Shown: positions 42,795 through 51,092, counted from the stretch's first letter. The stretch is DNA of 64,000 nucleotides from Halobellus sp. LT62 (GCF_037031285.1 NZ_JAYEZO010000001.1:868001-932000), one strand, 5' to 3'. Numbers and translations: made by a program. The notes: a model not told the origin generated them from the sequence alone.

Positions 42795-43784
42795 TTATCG
42801 CTTGTCGTACTCATCTTCGTAACGGGTGATGAGGAACGTGAGAAACGCGCCGACTTGGTGCAACAGCAAGACACAGTAGTGCTGATCAATCGTCGCGTGA
42901 TCTTTTCGATCACCACCACTCCGTTGGATACCAGTTTGGATTCCTCCCATTATCTGCTCCCATTCACCGACCATCGCGTCATTCGGTTCAAAGAGGCCGT
43001 TTTTACGGCACGAATTGAGATAGGAGCCAACTTGCTCATTTTCCGTATTCCAGCCCTGTTCTTCAACACAGATTCGTTCCAACACGGACTCTAGACTGTT
43101 ATAGAGCTTCTCTGGAATGATCCGAGAGAACTGTTGACCTTGATATAGTTCCCAAGCTTCATTATACGGCTCTAAAGCGCCACTCCATCGCTGACTTTTG
43201 GCAAGGGCACGGACCTGCTGATCGGACTCAATAATCGATTCGTGACTAAGCTGTTCAAATCGAAATGAGAACGGCCTTGAGGGTGGTGAATCTGCCCCCC
43301 TCTGTTGATCAACCGCTTTGATCACGTGATCTCGATTTTGGTATTCATACAGTTTTCCTGCATACTCCTCAACCTCTTTTTGATCAGGACGTAAACGCAG
43401 AAGGACTCCTTCTTCTACGAGTATCCTTCTTATGTCAATATCAAATTGATAAAGTGCTTCTGCAGAGTGGCGTTCAGAACTGTAGTCACTTGGAGTCCAG
43501 AGAATATCGATAATTATTTCTAGAAACGTCAAAGAATGATCCAAGCCTTCATTCTGAAGTAGTTTGCCGACGGCATCAATTGCAGGGCCGTAATTATTCA
43601 CCTCTAAATAATCGTGTTGCAGTCCGACTTCTGTCCTGTACCGTTTGTACGCATCATCTATTTCGCCGTAAGAAACGATATTATCGAGTGCGAACTTTAT
43701 CCGATTTGCTGCCTTCTCTGTGAGTTCTTTGTGTACCCGAGGCTCAATTTCTCTGTGACGATTGTACCACGGAACGTTGGGCAT
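42795..43784 (-). CDS. Helical protein resembling abortive-infection proteins
   Basis: A 329-residue helical protein that I cannot assign with certainty. The C-terminal region (GGDRKDHATIDQHYCVLLLHQVGAFLTFL) resembles the end of abortive-infection type C-terminal domains, in which a short histidine motif is followed by a hydrophobic helix. The N-terminal part starts RHREIEPRVHKELTEKAANR. The start was set at the ATG at 43784, nine codons after the first possible GTG-type start. AT-rich codon use suggests recent acquisition. There is no gene between 42630 and 42794. Confidence 0.55.
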   Translation of the reverse strand: MPNVPWYNRHREIEPRVHKELTEKAANRIKFALDNIVSYGEIDDAYKRYRTEVGLQHDYLEVNNYGPAIDAVGKLLQNEGLDHSLTFLEIIIDILWTPSDYSSERHSAEALYQFDIDIRRILVEEGVLLRLRPDQKEVEEYAGKLYEYQNRDHVIKAVDQQRGADSPPSRPFSFRFEQLSHESIIESDQQVRALAKSQRWSGALEPYNEAWELYQGQQFSRIIPEKLYNSLESVLERICVEEQGWNTENEQVGSYLNSCRKNGLFEPNDAMVGEWEQIMGGIQTGIQRSGGDRKDHATIDQHYCVLLLHQVGAFLTFLITRYEDEYDKR

Positions 43785-44055
43785 ACATCTGGTATTTGTA
43801 CGATAGCACAAATGTGTTCGTTATGACTGTTGAATTCACGCTCTGTACCTTGCACGGTTATCAGAACACCTCTCTGAGCTGGAAGAAGCCTCAACGGCCA
43901 ATTAGCAGTCTCTCGCTATCAGTTATTTCATTCCAAGCTATCTTTGAAGAATAGGATGTAAATAAAGGTAAAGCTGTCAATCGTGGGGATTGTAGGTGAT
44001 TGATTTCTCCTCTGGTCGCATAACGTATTTGGCTGTCACCTGATTCTACATTGAT

Positions 44056-45807
44056 ATGGCCGATTACGACCTCGTTGACACAGAGGTCACTCACGAATCT
44101 GCCGACGAACTTCTTGATTCAATAAATCGAGATTCTTCTGATGACCACGTGCAGACAATTCAAGCAGTTCGTCTACAGGCAGGGCAACCAGATTCTGAAC
44201 TTAGATCTCTAAAGCAGTTGGACGAGGAGTCGGTCAAGCTACTTGAGCATCAGGTCGATGCCGCATATCAGGCCCTTTTCGAGATGGACGGGAAAGCGCT
44301 CCTCGCTGATGAGGTCGGCTTGGGTAAGACGATTGAAGTTGGGATGATCCTCAAGGAGATGCATTTCCGCGAGACGGATGATTCCGTTCTTATTCTTACG
44401 CCAGCCCAACTCGCCAAACAGTGGCAGGCCGAACTCCTGGAGAAATTCGGGCTTGAGTACGTGTGTAACTACGACGAAGAGTTCCGTGGCTTCGATCGTC
44501 ACGACCATATCATAGCAAGCATCGATACCGCAAAGAGCGACCGGCATCGAGCGACGGTACTGAACCGGGATTGGGATGTGCTTATCCTCGACGAGGCACA
44601 CTACGTGAAAAATGAGGAGACGGACCGTTATGATCTGATTGACAATCTCCCATACCAGTACGCATTTTTCTTGACTGCCACACCGATTCAAAACGAGTTG
44701 ACTGACCTGTATAATGTCGTTTCCCTACTTCGGCCTGGATTGTTCGGGACGCGCGATGTATTCCATCACTATTTCGTAGACCGCAATCAGGAGACCCTCG
44801 TTAACCGGGACGAGTTGCAGGAGCGACTGAACAAGGTGATGATTCGGAACCGACGCGCAGATACGGATATAGACTTCACAAACCGGAGTATCGATACTCG
44901 AACCTTTGACCCATCCCCTGAAGAGCGAGAGCTCTGCCAAGCTGTCTCTGATTACGTCAGAAACGCGTATAGCGAAGATCAGGGGCAAAAGCTCGTTCTA
45001 ATGTTACTCCAGAAAGAGGTCGTCAGTAGTCCGGCTGCGTTGAAAGCAACTATCGAGAAATGGCTTGATGATCAGTCTGAGCTCACACATACCGAAGAGT
45101 TAGAAACGATTCTCGATCTGATTGAGGGTATTGAAACAGTCACGAAACAGGAGAAGTTACTCAGTATTGTAGAAGAAGCCCGTGGCCGGGTTGAGATGGG
45201 TCGAGTCATCGTCTTTACGCAATTTAGAGCGACACAACGGGAAATCCTTGATCGACTTACTGAGGAAGGATATACTATCCACTCTTTCCACGGGGGACAC
45301 TCTAGCCAAGAGAAAGAACAGATCGTGAAGAACTTCGAGGAAGACGGTGGCGTATTAGTCTCAACGGACGCTATGTCCGAGGGGAGAAACCTTCAATTTT
45401 GCAATATTATGGTGAATTACGACCTGCCTTGGAATCCGATGCGTGTTGAACAGCGTATCGGCCGTATTCATCGGATCGGCCAAAAGCGCGACGTATACGT
45501 CTTCAATATGGCTTTGAAGGACACGGTTGAGGAGTACGTCTTAGAACGGCTATACCACAAAATCGATCTATTCCAGCAGTCTGTGGGCCAATTAAGCTCT
45601 ATCCTCACACGTATGGAAGAATCCGGGACGACGTTCGAGGACGAAATCTTCGAGCGGTTGGTTAACGCCGACTCCGAGGTCGATCTTGAGAATGACTTCG
45701 ACGCGATGGCTGTTGACCTACAGGAGCAGCGCGAGCTTGCAGAGAAGCTTGAGGTGTTCAACAGCGGCGTTTTCGAGGGATTCGACTTGGGGGCACGTGA
45801 TGACTGA
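44056..45807 (+). CDS. SNF2-family helicase
   Basis: A 583-residue superfamily 2 ATPase of the SNF2/HepA type. Motif I is DEVGLGKTIE near residue 86, motif II is DEAH near 178, motif III is LTATPIQNEL, and the C-terminal motifs include VIVFTQFRATQREI, VLVSTDAMSEGRNLQF and QRIGRIHRIGQ near 465. A charged helical C-terminus follows. It lacks nuclease or methylase domains. In the island it may supply the helicase part of a helicase-methylase-ATPase system together with the DUF1156 and DUF499 genes. The next gene, for a zinc-ribbon coiled coil, overlaps it by eight bases. Confidence 0.92.
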   Translation: MADYDLVDTEVTHESADELLDSINRDSSDDHVQTIQAVRLQAGQPDSELRSLKQLDEESVKLLEHQVDAAYQALFEMDGKALLADEVGLGKTIEVGMILKEMHFRETDDSVLILTPAQLAKQWQAELLEKFGLEYVCNYDEEFRGFDRHDHIIASIDTAKSDRHRATVLNRDWDVLILDEAHYVKNEETDRYDLIDNLPYQYAFFLTATPIQNELTDLYNVVSLLRPGLFGTRDVFHHYFVDRNQETLVNRDELQERLNKVMIRNRRADTDIDFTNRSIDTRTFDPSPEERELCQAVSDYVRNAYSEDQGQKLVLMLLQKEVVSSPAALKATIEKWLDDQSELTHTEELETILDLIEGIETVTKQEKLLSIVEEARGRVEMGRVIVFTQFRATQREILDRLTEEGYTIHSFHGGHSSQEKEQIVKNFEEDGGVLVSTDAMSEGRNLQFCNIMVNYDLPWNPMRVEQRIGRIHRIGQKRDVYVFNMALKDTVEEYVLERLYHKIDLFQQSVGQLSSILTRMEESGTTFEDEIFERLVNADSEVDLENDFDAMAVDLQEQRELAEKLEVFNSGVFEGFDLGARDD

Positions 45808-46960
45808 CGCCGCTCTTCCGATCACCCAGTCTGCCGTCGAACAGTTTGCTGACCGGTATCTTCGTTCCCTTGGATCCACGATTGAAAAACACGGAGACAA
45901 ATGGGAAGTCACGATTCCAGAACAAGCAGATACGGAGATTTCATCTGGTCAGCTTGTCTTATTCTGTGGAGAGACCGCCACAGAGCTGGGTGAGAATGAG
46001 AGACAGCTTCATCCAGACAGCTCCTTCTTCCAGGAGATCGTTACTGAAGCGAGTACGAGACAGCCAACGGGTAAGATAATTCTCTCATCAGAGGATACCC
46101 AAGTGGAGATCCCATCGTGGCTTCAGGGGGATAACATCAACGTGAACGACGCAACGTTCACGCCATACTACGATCGGTCCGCCATAGCGATCCTCTATCG
46201 AATTAGTGTCGAGACGGTCAGTGAGTATCAAACACAGTTGCTCCGTACCACTGCGATGGATATTCGGTCAATGGAACGTCTTCCGAAGCTTGAAGAAACG
46301 TTTCTCGACTCTACATTGCCTACCGAATCACAGATTGAGAGCTCACTCGTAGATATAGAGAAATCCAACCTGGATGAATCGATTGCACGTACTCGTGAGG
46401 AAATTGCTGATCGTATTCAACCGAAGGTTGATCAGATTCATCAAGAGGCATCGAGGGCAGCAGAAGCCGAGATTGAGGAGTACCGACAGATGCAGGAACA
46501 ACGGATTGAGGAGTTAGAAGAGAGGAAAGTCCGACTCTCGAATCGAGTCGATGATCTAAGCAAATCAATCCAAAGTAGCGATGCAGAAGACCGTGTAGAA
46601 GCGCTCCAGAAACGGAAGGAACTCAAATTGAATTACGAAGACGTGGACACAGAACTTGAGGAACTCCGACATCGGCGTGACCAAGGCTATCCGGAGAAAC
46701 AGCGAGAAATTCGAGAGAGACACGCACTGGAAGTCGGAATAACCCCACTCACGATAACACAGATCGAATACGAACGAGGAGAGATCGAGTTTGAGTTAGA
46801 GGAAGGAACGGTCACCCGAGCACTGACACTTGGCTATGGTGATGGTATTGGGATTACTGAAGAACTGGACTGTGATTACTGTAAGCAGACCCTCGGGGAG
46901 TCCAACCCACTTCGAACTATCAAAGAAGGTTTGCAGTGCTCACGATGTTCTTCGAGCTAA
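45800..46960 (+). CDS. Coiled-coil zinc-ribbon partner of the helicase
   Basis: A 386-residue protein. The N-terminal 180 residues are mixed alpha/beta (SGQLVLFCGE, then PTGKIILSSEDTQVEIPSWL). Residues about 200-320 form a long charged coiled coil. A beta-rich segment follows, ending in a zinc ribbon (CDYC and CSRC about 20 residues apart) at the extreme C-terminus. The ATG overlaps the helicase stop, so the two are a coupled unit; such helicase plus coiled-coil zinc-ribbon pairs are common in archaea. The specific function is unknown. Confidence 0.75.
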   Translation: MTDAALPITQSAVEQFADRYLRSLGSTIEKHGDKWEVTIPEQADTEISSGQLVLFCGETATELGENERQLHPDSSFFQEIVTEASTRQPTGKIILSSEDTQVEIPSWLQGDNINVNDATFTPYYDRSAIAILYRISVETVSEYQTQLLRTTAMDIRSMERLPKLEETFLDSTLPTESQIESSLVDIEKSNLDESIARTREEIADRIQPKVDQIHQEASRAAEAEIEEYRQMQEQRIEELEERKVRLSNRVDDLSKSIQSSDAEDRVEALQKRKELKLNYEDVDTELEELRHRRDQGYPEKQREIRERHALEVGITPLTITQIEYERGEIEFELEEGTVTRALTLGYGDGIGITEELDCDYCKQTLGESNPLRTIKEGLQCSRCSSS

Positions 46961-47269
46961 TTGTCCCAGTGGGTTCGTAACAGCGCAGGTGGTGTAGGTG
47001 ATACAGGACAGCACTATGTGGGTGATTGCCAAGAGTGAGCATCTCAATGTAGTACGGAATCGTCGCGTGCGATTCCATAATCAACGCTGTTCCGATGTGG
47101 GTACATACATCTGCAACAGTTTTTCGTGACTCAGTCAGGAATGCTGTAGCCCCGGTATTTTGTTGTGAAAATCGGCTACTATTCACCGTGCCGCTGTATT
47201 GCGGTTTTGAGAACTCAAGTTTGAAAAAGCCAAGGTGATTTATTTACCCCCAAGATACCACCCGGTGCG
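46961..47269. other. Intergenic region with a doubtful minus-strand frame
   Basis: About 310 bases. A minus-strand frame (46920-47186, 88 codons from a GTG) overlaps the end of the helicase partner. It contains HIGTALIMESHA and NHPHSAVLYHLHHLRCYE, which look somewhat protein-like, but no family is known. Its upstream flank holds the repeat at 47191-47213 and a TATA-like GATTTATTTAC (47237-47247) that serves the next plus-strand gene. Confidence 0.3.
47191..47213 (+). repeat. Distant copy of the integrase-side repeat
   Basis: CCGCTGTATTGCGGTTTTGA followed by GAA. It matches 13383-13405 in most positions, including the inner inverted repeat CCGC...GCGG. Confidence 0.45.
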
Positions 47270-47581
47270 ATGCAACGAGTAATCAACCGGAAGCTCTACA
47301 ACACGGAGCACGCTGAACAGATCGCACTATACGCGCCGCTCACAGATCGTGGCGATTTCAACTACCTGATCGAGGCGTTGTACAAAACATCTAATGGAGA
47401 GTACTTTCTCCATGGCGATGGCGGGGCAGAGACCAAATGGGCTGAGAAGATCAGTAATCAACGCTTCCCTGGTGAGGAAATCCAACTATTAACTGCCGAA
47501 GAGGCGGTTGACTGGTGCGAAGAACGAGCGATCGATGGAGAGACCATCGTTGAGGAGTTCGGTGATTTGATCGAGCAATAG
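47270..47581 (+). CDS. Small conserved hypothetical protein
   Basis: A 103-residue acidic protein. The order NRKLYNTEHAEQIALYAP, FNYLIEALYKTSNGEYFLHGDGGAETKWAE and LLTAEEAVDWCEERAI fits a widespread small family: a beta hairpin, then EALYKTxxGEYFLxGxGG, then a helix with EAxxWxE. This family is known from bacteria and archaea, but its role is unknown. The ATG follows a TATA-like box by about 28 bases. No operon partner is evident. Confidence 0.65.
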   Translation: MQRVINRKLYNTEHAEQIALYAPLTDRGDFNYLIEALYKTSNGEYFLHGDGGAETKWAEKISNQRFPGEEIQLLTAEEAVDWCEERAIDGETIVEEFGDLIEQ

Positions 47582-47771
47582 GTGAACTGCCGTAGTTAAC
47601 TGTTTGAATTCTCTGATCCTCTAGTAGCAAGAGTATCTAGTTGGCACGCAGAGTGAGTGACGAAATCAGGGGGTTTCGGTCACACTCTCTATTAGAACCG
47701 CGATCTCGATATATTCGGTAAGTACCCCAGTTGAGAGTATTCTCGTTGCTTTGACTACGAGAAACACGAAT

Positions 47772-47780
47772 GTTTTTTAC
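47772..47780 (+). promoter_or_regulatory. TATA-like box before the 47.8-kb RNA
   Basis: GTTTTTTAC is centred about 24 bases before the first base of the predicted RNA fold (47799). From 47582 to here no gene is visible. Confidence 0.5.
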
Positions 47781-47796
47781 ATTCACCCACGTCGAC

Positions 47797-47978
47797 TCAG
47801 CCGCGCACGAAAGTGCGCAAGCGAGAGGGAGTGCAGGCCTGCAAGCAAGCTCTCCCTCTCTTGCGGCTCCCGTATGGGAGCAATTGGGGATAATCGATCC
47901 GTGGATTTAGTTGTGCCGACCGCCCGACTTGTCAGGGCCTATCGCCGGGCCAGGACATAGCTGACCCTGATTGCTCCT
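47797..47978 (+). ncRNA. Predicted structured RNA of about 180 nt
   Basis: A GC-rich block with many perfect complementary segments: 47799-47803 with 47864-47868; hairpin 47804-47808/47813-47817 closed by a GAAA tetraloop; 47823-47831 with 47852-47860 (9 bp), capped by the palindrome TGCAGGCCTGCA; hairpin GCTCCC-GTAT-GGGAGC (47866-47881, alternative to the first helix); and a long-range 8-bp helix 47877-47884 with 47970-47977. An inner TCAGGG/CCCTGA helix (47932-47937 with 47965-47970) is also possible. It starts at the expected distance from a TATA-like box and ends before the small zinc-ribbon gene at 48006. It could be an independent ncRNA or a long regulatory leader. Confidence 0.6.
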
Positions 47979-48005
47979 AGTGAACGAACCAAATTCCGAT
48001 CACAA

Positions 48006-48140
48006 ATGGAATTTACACTAGAATGCACCGAATGCAACGCCACAATCACAGGCAGCGACGACAAGAGCGAATTCAACCAGAAGATCGAGTGCCCGGAATG
48101 CCCGGGTATCTACGCAATCGCGGTGACTAAAATCAGATGA
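48006..48140 (+). CDS. 44-residue zinc-ribbon protein
   Basis: A very small protein with two CxxC pairs (CTEC and CPEC about 22 residues apart) in an otherwise acidic sequence ending IYAIAVTKIR, the shape of a single zinc ribbon. It lies 27 bases after the predicted RNA and its stop overlaps the ATG of the HalOD1 gene (ATGA), which supports real translation. Haloarchaea encode many such tiny zinc proteins, some of them regulators. Function unknown. Confidence 0.65.
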   Translation: MEFTLECTECNATITGSDDKSEFNQKIECPECPGIYAIAVTKIR

Positions 48141-48343
48141 CGGCCGATCTAACAACTACTATTGTGCGTAGAACGAGCGAGGTAGCTGGGACTGACCCAG
48201 GCGAGTTACCACCATTGTACGAATCCATCGATCCAGACGCTCTCGAAACAGTTGCGAGCAATTCTGAGAGTGTTGTGTTCACGTACGCAGGCTGTAATAT
48301 AGTCATCAAAGGTGGAGACGTATCCGTTGAACCCATCGAGTGA
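48137..48343 (+). CDS. HalOD1 output domain protein
   Basis: A 68-residue protein made of a single halobacterial output domain (HalOD1). The family pattern is clear: a helix, then ELPPLYESIDPDALETV, then SVVFTYAGCNIVIKGGDVSVE. HalOD1 domains are found alone or at the end of response regulators in haloarchaea and are believed to pass on regulatory signals, but the mechanism is not known. It is coupled by overlap to the zinc-ribbon gene before it, and the membrane protein gene starts one base after its stop. Confidence 0.85.
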   Translation: MTADLTTTIVRRTSEVAGTDPGELPPLYESIDPDALETVASNSESVVFTYAGCNIVIKGGDVSVEPIE

Positions 48344-48344
48344 T

Positions 48345-49268
48345 ATGATCGTGATAGAAATGTGTCAAAGCACGCGTCGATCCAGATTGCTGGTTGGTAT
48401 TGTTGTGATGTTGGTAATCGGGATCGCTGGGGTGCCGCTCACGGGACTTACTACCAATGACGGAATTGCTACAGCGCAGGAAGGGAACGACGAACCAGAG
48501 ATCGAGATGCTGTCTGACGTGGAGACGTCGACAGTGTACATACATACGAACTACGATGGATCGGTCTCATTCCTTCTCGGTTTTAATTATTACTTGGAGT
48601 CAGACGAAGAACGCGAGCAGTTCGAAGAATATACTGATGATTCCGATTTACAAGAGGAGATCGCGGACTCGTTTGCAGAAGATATGCGTGGAGTGGCTAC
48701 CGAAACTGACGGAGCTGACGCGGATGGTATTCACGAGCCCGGTGCGCGTATCCAGATGACCGAGAACGGTGAGGTCGGGTTTGTTGACGTGTGGGTTGAG
48801 TGGGATGGGTTGCTCTCTGTCGAGAACGGCGAACTCGTGATGACGGAGCCGTTTGCCAGCGGATTCGGCCCACAATCTGATGCGGTTCAGAGTGCTGGAT
48901 TACCCGATAATGAGGAAGCGGCGGTTGGGGTCGAGCCCACGCCTGTAGAAGACCTCGTCGTGTGGGTTCCACAGCGGGGCGCTGACCAGTTCTCATCGGC
49001 AACCCCCGAACCAGTCGAAACGGCCGATGAAGGACACGTTGTTGGGCTCGATATGTCCGAGGGCTTCAGCGATGACTTCGAGATCCGGATGGATCCGGCG
49101 GATGGCGCTGAGATTGGTCCAGATGCTGGGTCCGAAAACGGCGAAGATGGTTTTAGTCTAGATTCGCCTGGTCAAATGGGGACATATATTGCATGGACGG
49201 TTACAGCGCTTGCACTTATCGGGATAGTGGCTGGTGGAGTGTTCGTAGTGAGACGGTACCGTCGGTAA
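48345..49268 (+). CDS. Exported membrane-anchored protein (DUF7345-like)
   Basis: A 307-residue protein with a signal peptide-like N-terminus (basic RRSRLL, then VGIVVMLVIGIAGVPLTG), an acidic extracellular domain (about 45-260) and a C-terminal membrane helix (AWTVTALALIGIVAGGVFVV) followed by the basic tail RRYRR. The outer domain, with YDGSVSFLLGFNYYLESDEEREQFEEY, a helix, then VGFVDVWVEWDGLL and VVWVPQRG, resembles haloarchaeal DUF7345 proteins. It is the third gene after the structured RNA. An ATG at 48360 is an alternative start. Surface role unknown. Confidence 0.75.
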   Translation: MIVIEMCQSTRRSRLLVGIVVMLVIGIAGVPLTGLTTNDGIATAQEGNDEPEIEMLSDVETSTVYIHTNYDGSVSFLLGFNYYLESDEEREQFEEYTDDSDLQEEIADSFAEDMRGVATETDGADADGIHEPGARIQMTENGEVGFVDVWVEWDGLLSVENGELVMTEPFASGFGPQSDAVQSAGLPDNEEAAVGVEPTPVEDLVVWVPQRGADQFSSATPEPVETADEGHVVGLDMSEGFSDDFEIRMDPADGAEIGPDAGSENGEDGFSLDSPGQMGTYIAWTVTALALIGIVAGGVFVVRRYRR

Positions 49269-49778
49269 TCTTCACTGCTTCATCACCCTTTAGCAGTAGA
49301 TAGGGTGTTTGTGAATGAGTCACGTATGTCGGGCACAGACATAAATTATTCCTGGACTGACAGTAGGAGTTTGCCTGTGCGCGGGAATGTTTCTTGAAGA
49401 AAGTATAGATCCTCAGGTATCTATTGTTCTTCAGGTTCCTTTCGAACCTAAGGTAATTGAACTCCCAGATGTTCTTTTAGTGGCTTAGTTACTCAACCTC
49501 GGATCGGATCCTAAGGCACCTGTAGATCCTAAGTAGGACAATTCAGCCGATGTAAATATGAGGAGAAACACGTCTAAGTCGGATAATCATAAAATTCTAA
49601 TCATATTTCACCAAGCGAATTTCACTCAGCACTCAAAAATGTGCAAGAATATATATTTGATTTAATACAAGTAGTCGAGTGTCGAACAGGGAATTCATAT
49701 TCGAATTACAAGGACCGCTATGTATGCGAATAACCAGTTTTCCTGTTGCAATTCACAATATCGGATGACCGAGTAGCT

Positions 49779-49818
49779 ATCCCCGAAAAACGAGGAATTC
49801 ATTAGCAATATACAATGA
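49779..49818 (+). repeat. 40-bp direct repeat, copy 1
   Basis: ATCCCCGAA, then GGAATTCATT, then ACAATGA; the middle is slightly diverged (AAACGA for ATATCAC). Confidence 0.65.
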
Positions 49819-49918
49819 AGAATGAGACAGATTTCTACCATAAATCAAAAATTTCCTAAAAGATGTTAATAATTTATTGAGAACCAGCGATCTACCCCAT
49901 ACGCACTCAAAATATACC

Positions 49919-49958
49919 GTCCCCGAAATTCACGGAAAACATTTTCAAAATACAATGA
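49919..49958 (+). repeat. 40-bp direct repeat, copy 2
   Basis: CCCCGAA, then TCACGGAA, ACATTTTCAA and TACAATGA. It begins 140 bases after copy 1. Confidence 0.65.
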
Positions 49959-49973
49959 GTCGTGAAAAATTCC

Positions 49974-50013
49974 ATCCTCGAATATCACGGAATTCGTTTT
50001 CAATTTGCAACGT
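49974..50013 (+). repeat. 40-bp direct repeat, copy 3
   Basis: ATCCTCGAATATCACGGAAT, then TTTTCAATTTGCAA. It begins 55 bases after copy 2. Confidence 0.65.
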
Positions 50014-50089
50014 TATTAACTGCTCAGATTTCCTTGCCTGATCTAATTTGCCGAAGAATTCTATCAGGTGCCATTTTTTCGGCTCCGCT

Positions 50090-50129
50090 ATCCCCGAATA
50101 TCACGGAATTCATTTTCAATTTACAATGA
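50090..50129 (+). repeat. 40-bp direct repeat, copy 4
   Basis: ATCCCCGAATATCACGGAAT, then TCATTTTCAATTTACAATGA. This is the copy closest to the consensus, beginning 116 bases after copy 3. Confidence 0.7.
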
Positions 50130-50172
50130 AAATAGCGATAATCGCGGGTCTGGTGAAATAGCTGGAAAAATC

Positions 50173-50207
50173 TCTTGGTGTTTCTAAGCGGATATAAAAC
50201 ACCAAGA
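50173..50207. repeat. Long hairpin with an extra half-site
   Basis: Arms 50173-50183 (TCTTGGTGTTT) and 50197-50207 pair perfectly over 11 bp around a 13-base loop. A third copy of the left arm stands at 50234-50243. It is likely an operator or a terminator-like element. Confidence 0.55.
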
Positions 50208-50405
50208 AGCTCTTAAAATCCGTAACTCCGATCTCTTGGTGTTCTATAGGTCCCTAGAATTTCCTTAGGTACCCAGGGCTATAGGGATATGGAGAGGCAT
50301 TCAGCCTACGAGTAATTGGTTCGACTAACAAGGGTCAGCCCAATTTCAAACGCCAGATGGATCGGCTGCTGATTTCATTCGACTTTTTGACATAGTTTTC
50401 ACTCA

Positions 50406-50756
50406 CTACTTGTCTTCGAACATTTTCCGCTTGAGCAGATAACCAGCTCCACATAGTGTTGCTACCGTCTGCACAATACCAAAGCCAGGTTGCTCCGTAA
50501 CTGTATTCTCGTCTTGGTCTGGGCCGGAATTCGAGTCCCCCGTTCGTTCAGTCTCACTTGAGGTTGAATCATCAGTTTCCTCATCCTGAGTTGCGTCGCC
50601 CTCTACTACAGTCACGGTCGACTCTGCTTGGACTCCGTTGACGCTAGCCACGTATTCTCCCGGCTCGTCAAAGGTATAGTCTAATCTCACTGCCTCGGTG
50701 CTTTGGCCTGCAACGGACCGAAAATATGCCGGCGCAAGGTGGTGTGAAAAGGTCAC
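50406..50756 (-). pseudogene. C-terminal fragment of a surface protein
   Basis: A 116-residue frame that lacks the N-terminal part of its family. It begins inside a beta-sandwich module of the CARDB/surface-protein type (VRLDYTFDEPGEYVASVNG, then ESTVTVVEGD), passes through an acidic Ser/Thr-rich stalk (about 50-85) and ends in a hydrophobic segment (GIVQTVATLCGAGYLL) with a basic tail. There is no signal peptide and no sign of the missing upstream part, because the next gene ends 7 bases away. A remnant cut by insertion is most likely. Confidence 0.5.
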
Positions 50757-50762
50757 CTAATA

Positions 50763-51092
50763 CTACGTCGGTGGCACCCAGACATCCTGTAGAATTTCGT
50801 GAGCTTCCGCCATAACACGAGCACGGCGCTCGTTGTTCGCGTTTCGCGCCTCTCGAAGCATCTGCAACACGTGGTCGATTTGGTCTTGATTCTCTTGGGG
50901 CGCGGACTGGATCTCTTCGAGTTCTTCAATCGCCACGAGGAAGCACGAATCACGAAGCGTCATTCCGGGCCCTGCACTGTCCGGTTCATCGTATCCAGCA
51001 GATCCGGGTTGAGCGCTCCCCTCTCGCGTCATATCGATCGCCTCTGCCAGATGCTTATTGTTCGTAACGCCATCACCGTTGACGTAATCCAT
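50763..51092 (-). CDS. Hypothetical protein
   Basis: A 109-residue protein with a polar N-terminus and two charged helices at the C-terminal end (FLVAIEELEEIQSAPQENQ, then VLQMLREARNANNERRARVM). No family is recognised and there is no membrane segment. It is divergent from the small gene at 51328, with about 235 bases between the starts. Confidence 0.5.
   Translation of the reverse strand: MDYVNGDGVTNNKHLAEAIDMTREGSAQPGSAGYDEPDSAGPGMTLRDSCFLVAIEELEEIQSAPQENQDQIDHVLQMLREARNANNERRARVMAEAHEILQDVWVPPT

Larger units (their letters stand above)
49269..50405. other. 1.1-kb AT-rich non-coding region with repeats
   Basis: No open frame has protein character on either strand. The region contains four copies of a roughly 40-bp direct repeat (49779, 49919, 49974, 50090) and a weaker one near 49681-49712; several CCTNAGG sites (49411, 49447, 49510 and 50263, with near-copies at 49429 and 49528); and a long hairpin at 50173-50207. 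It looks like a protein-binding control region, for example a replication, segregation or transcription-control locus of the mobile element. Confidence 0.6.

Noticed and set aside
49681-50129. CRISPR array
   Set aside because: The repeats are imperfect and spaced 55-140 bases apart, and no cas genes are present.
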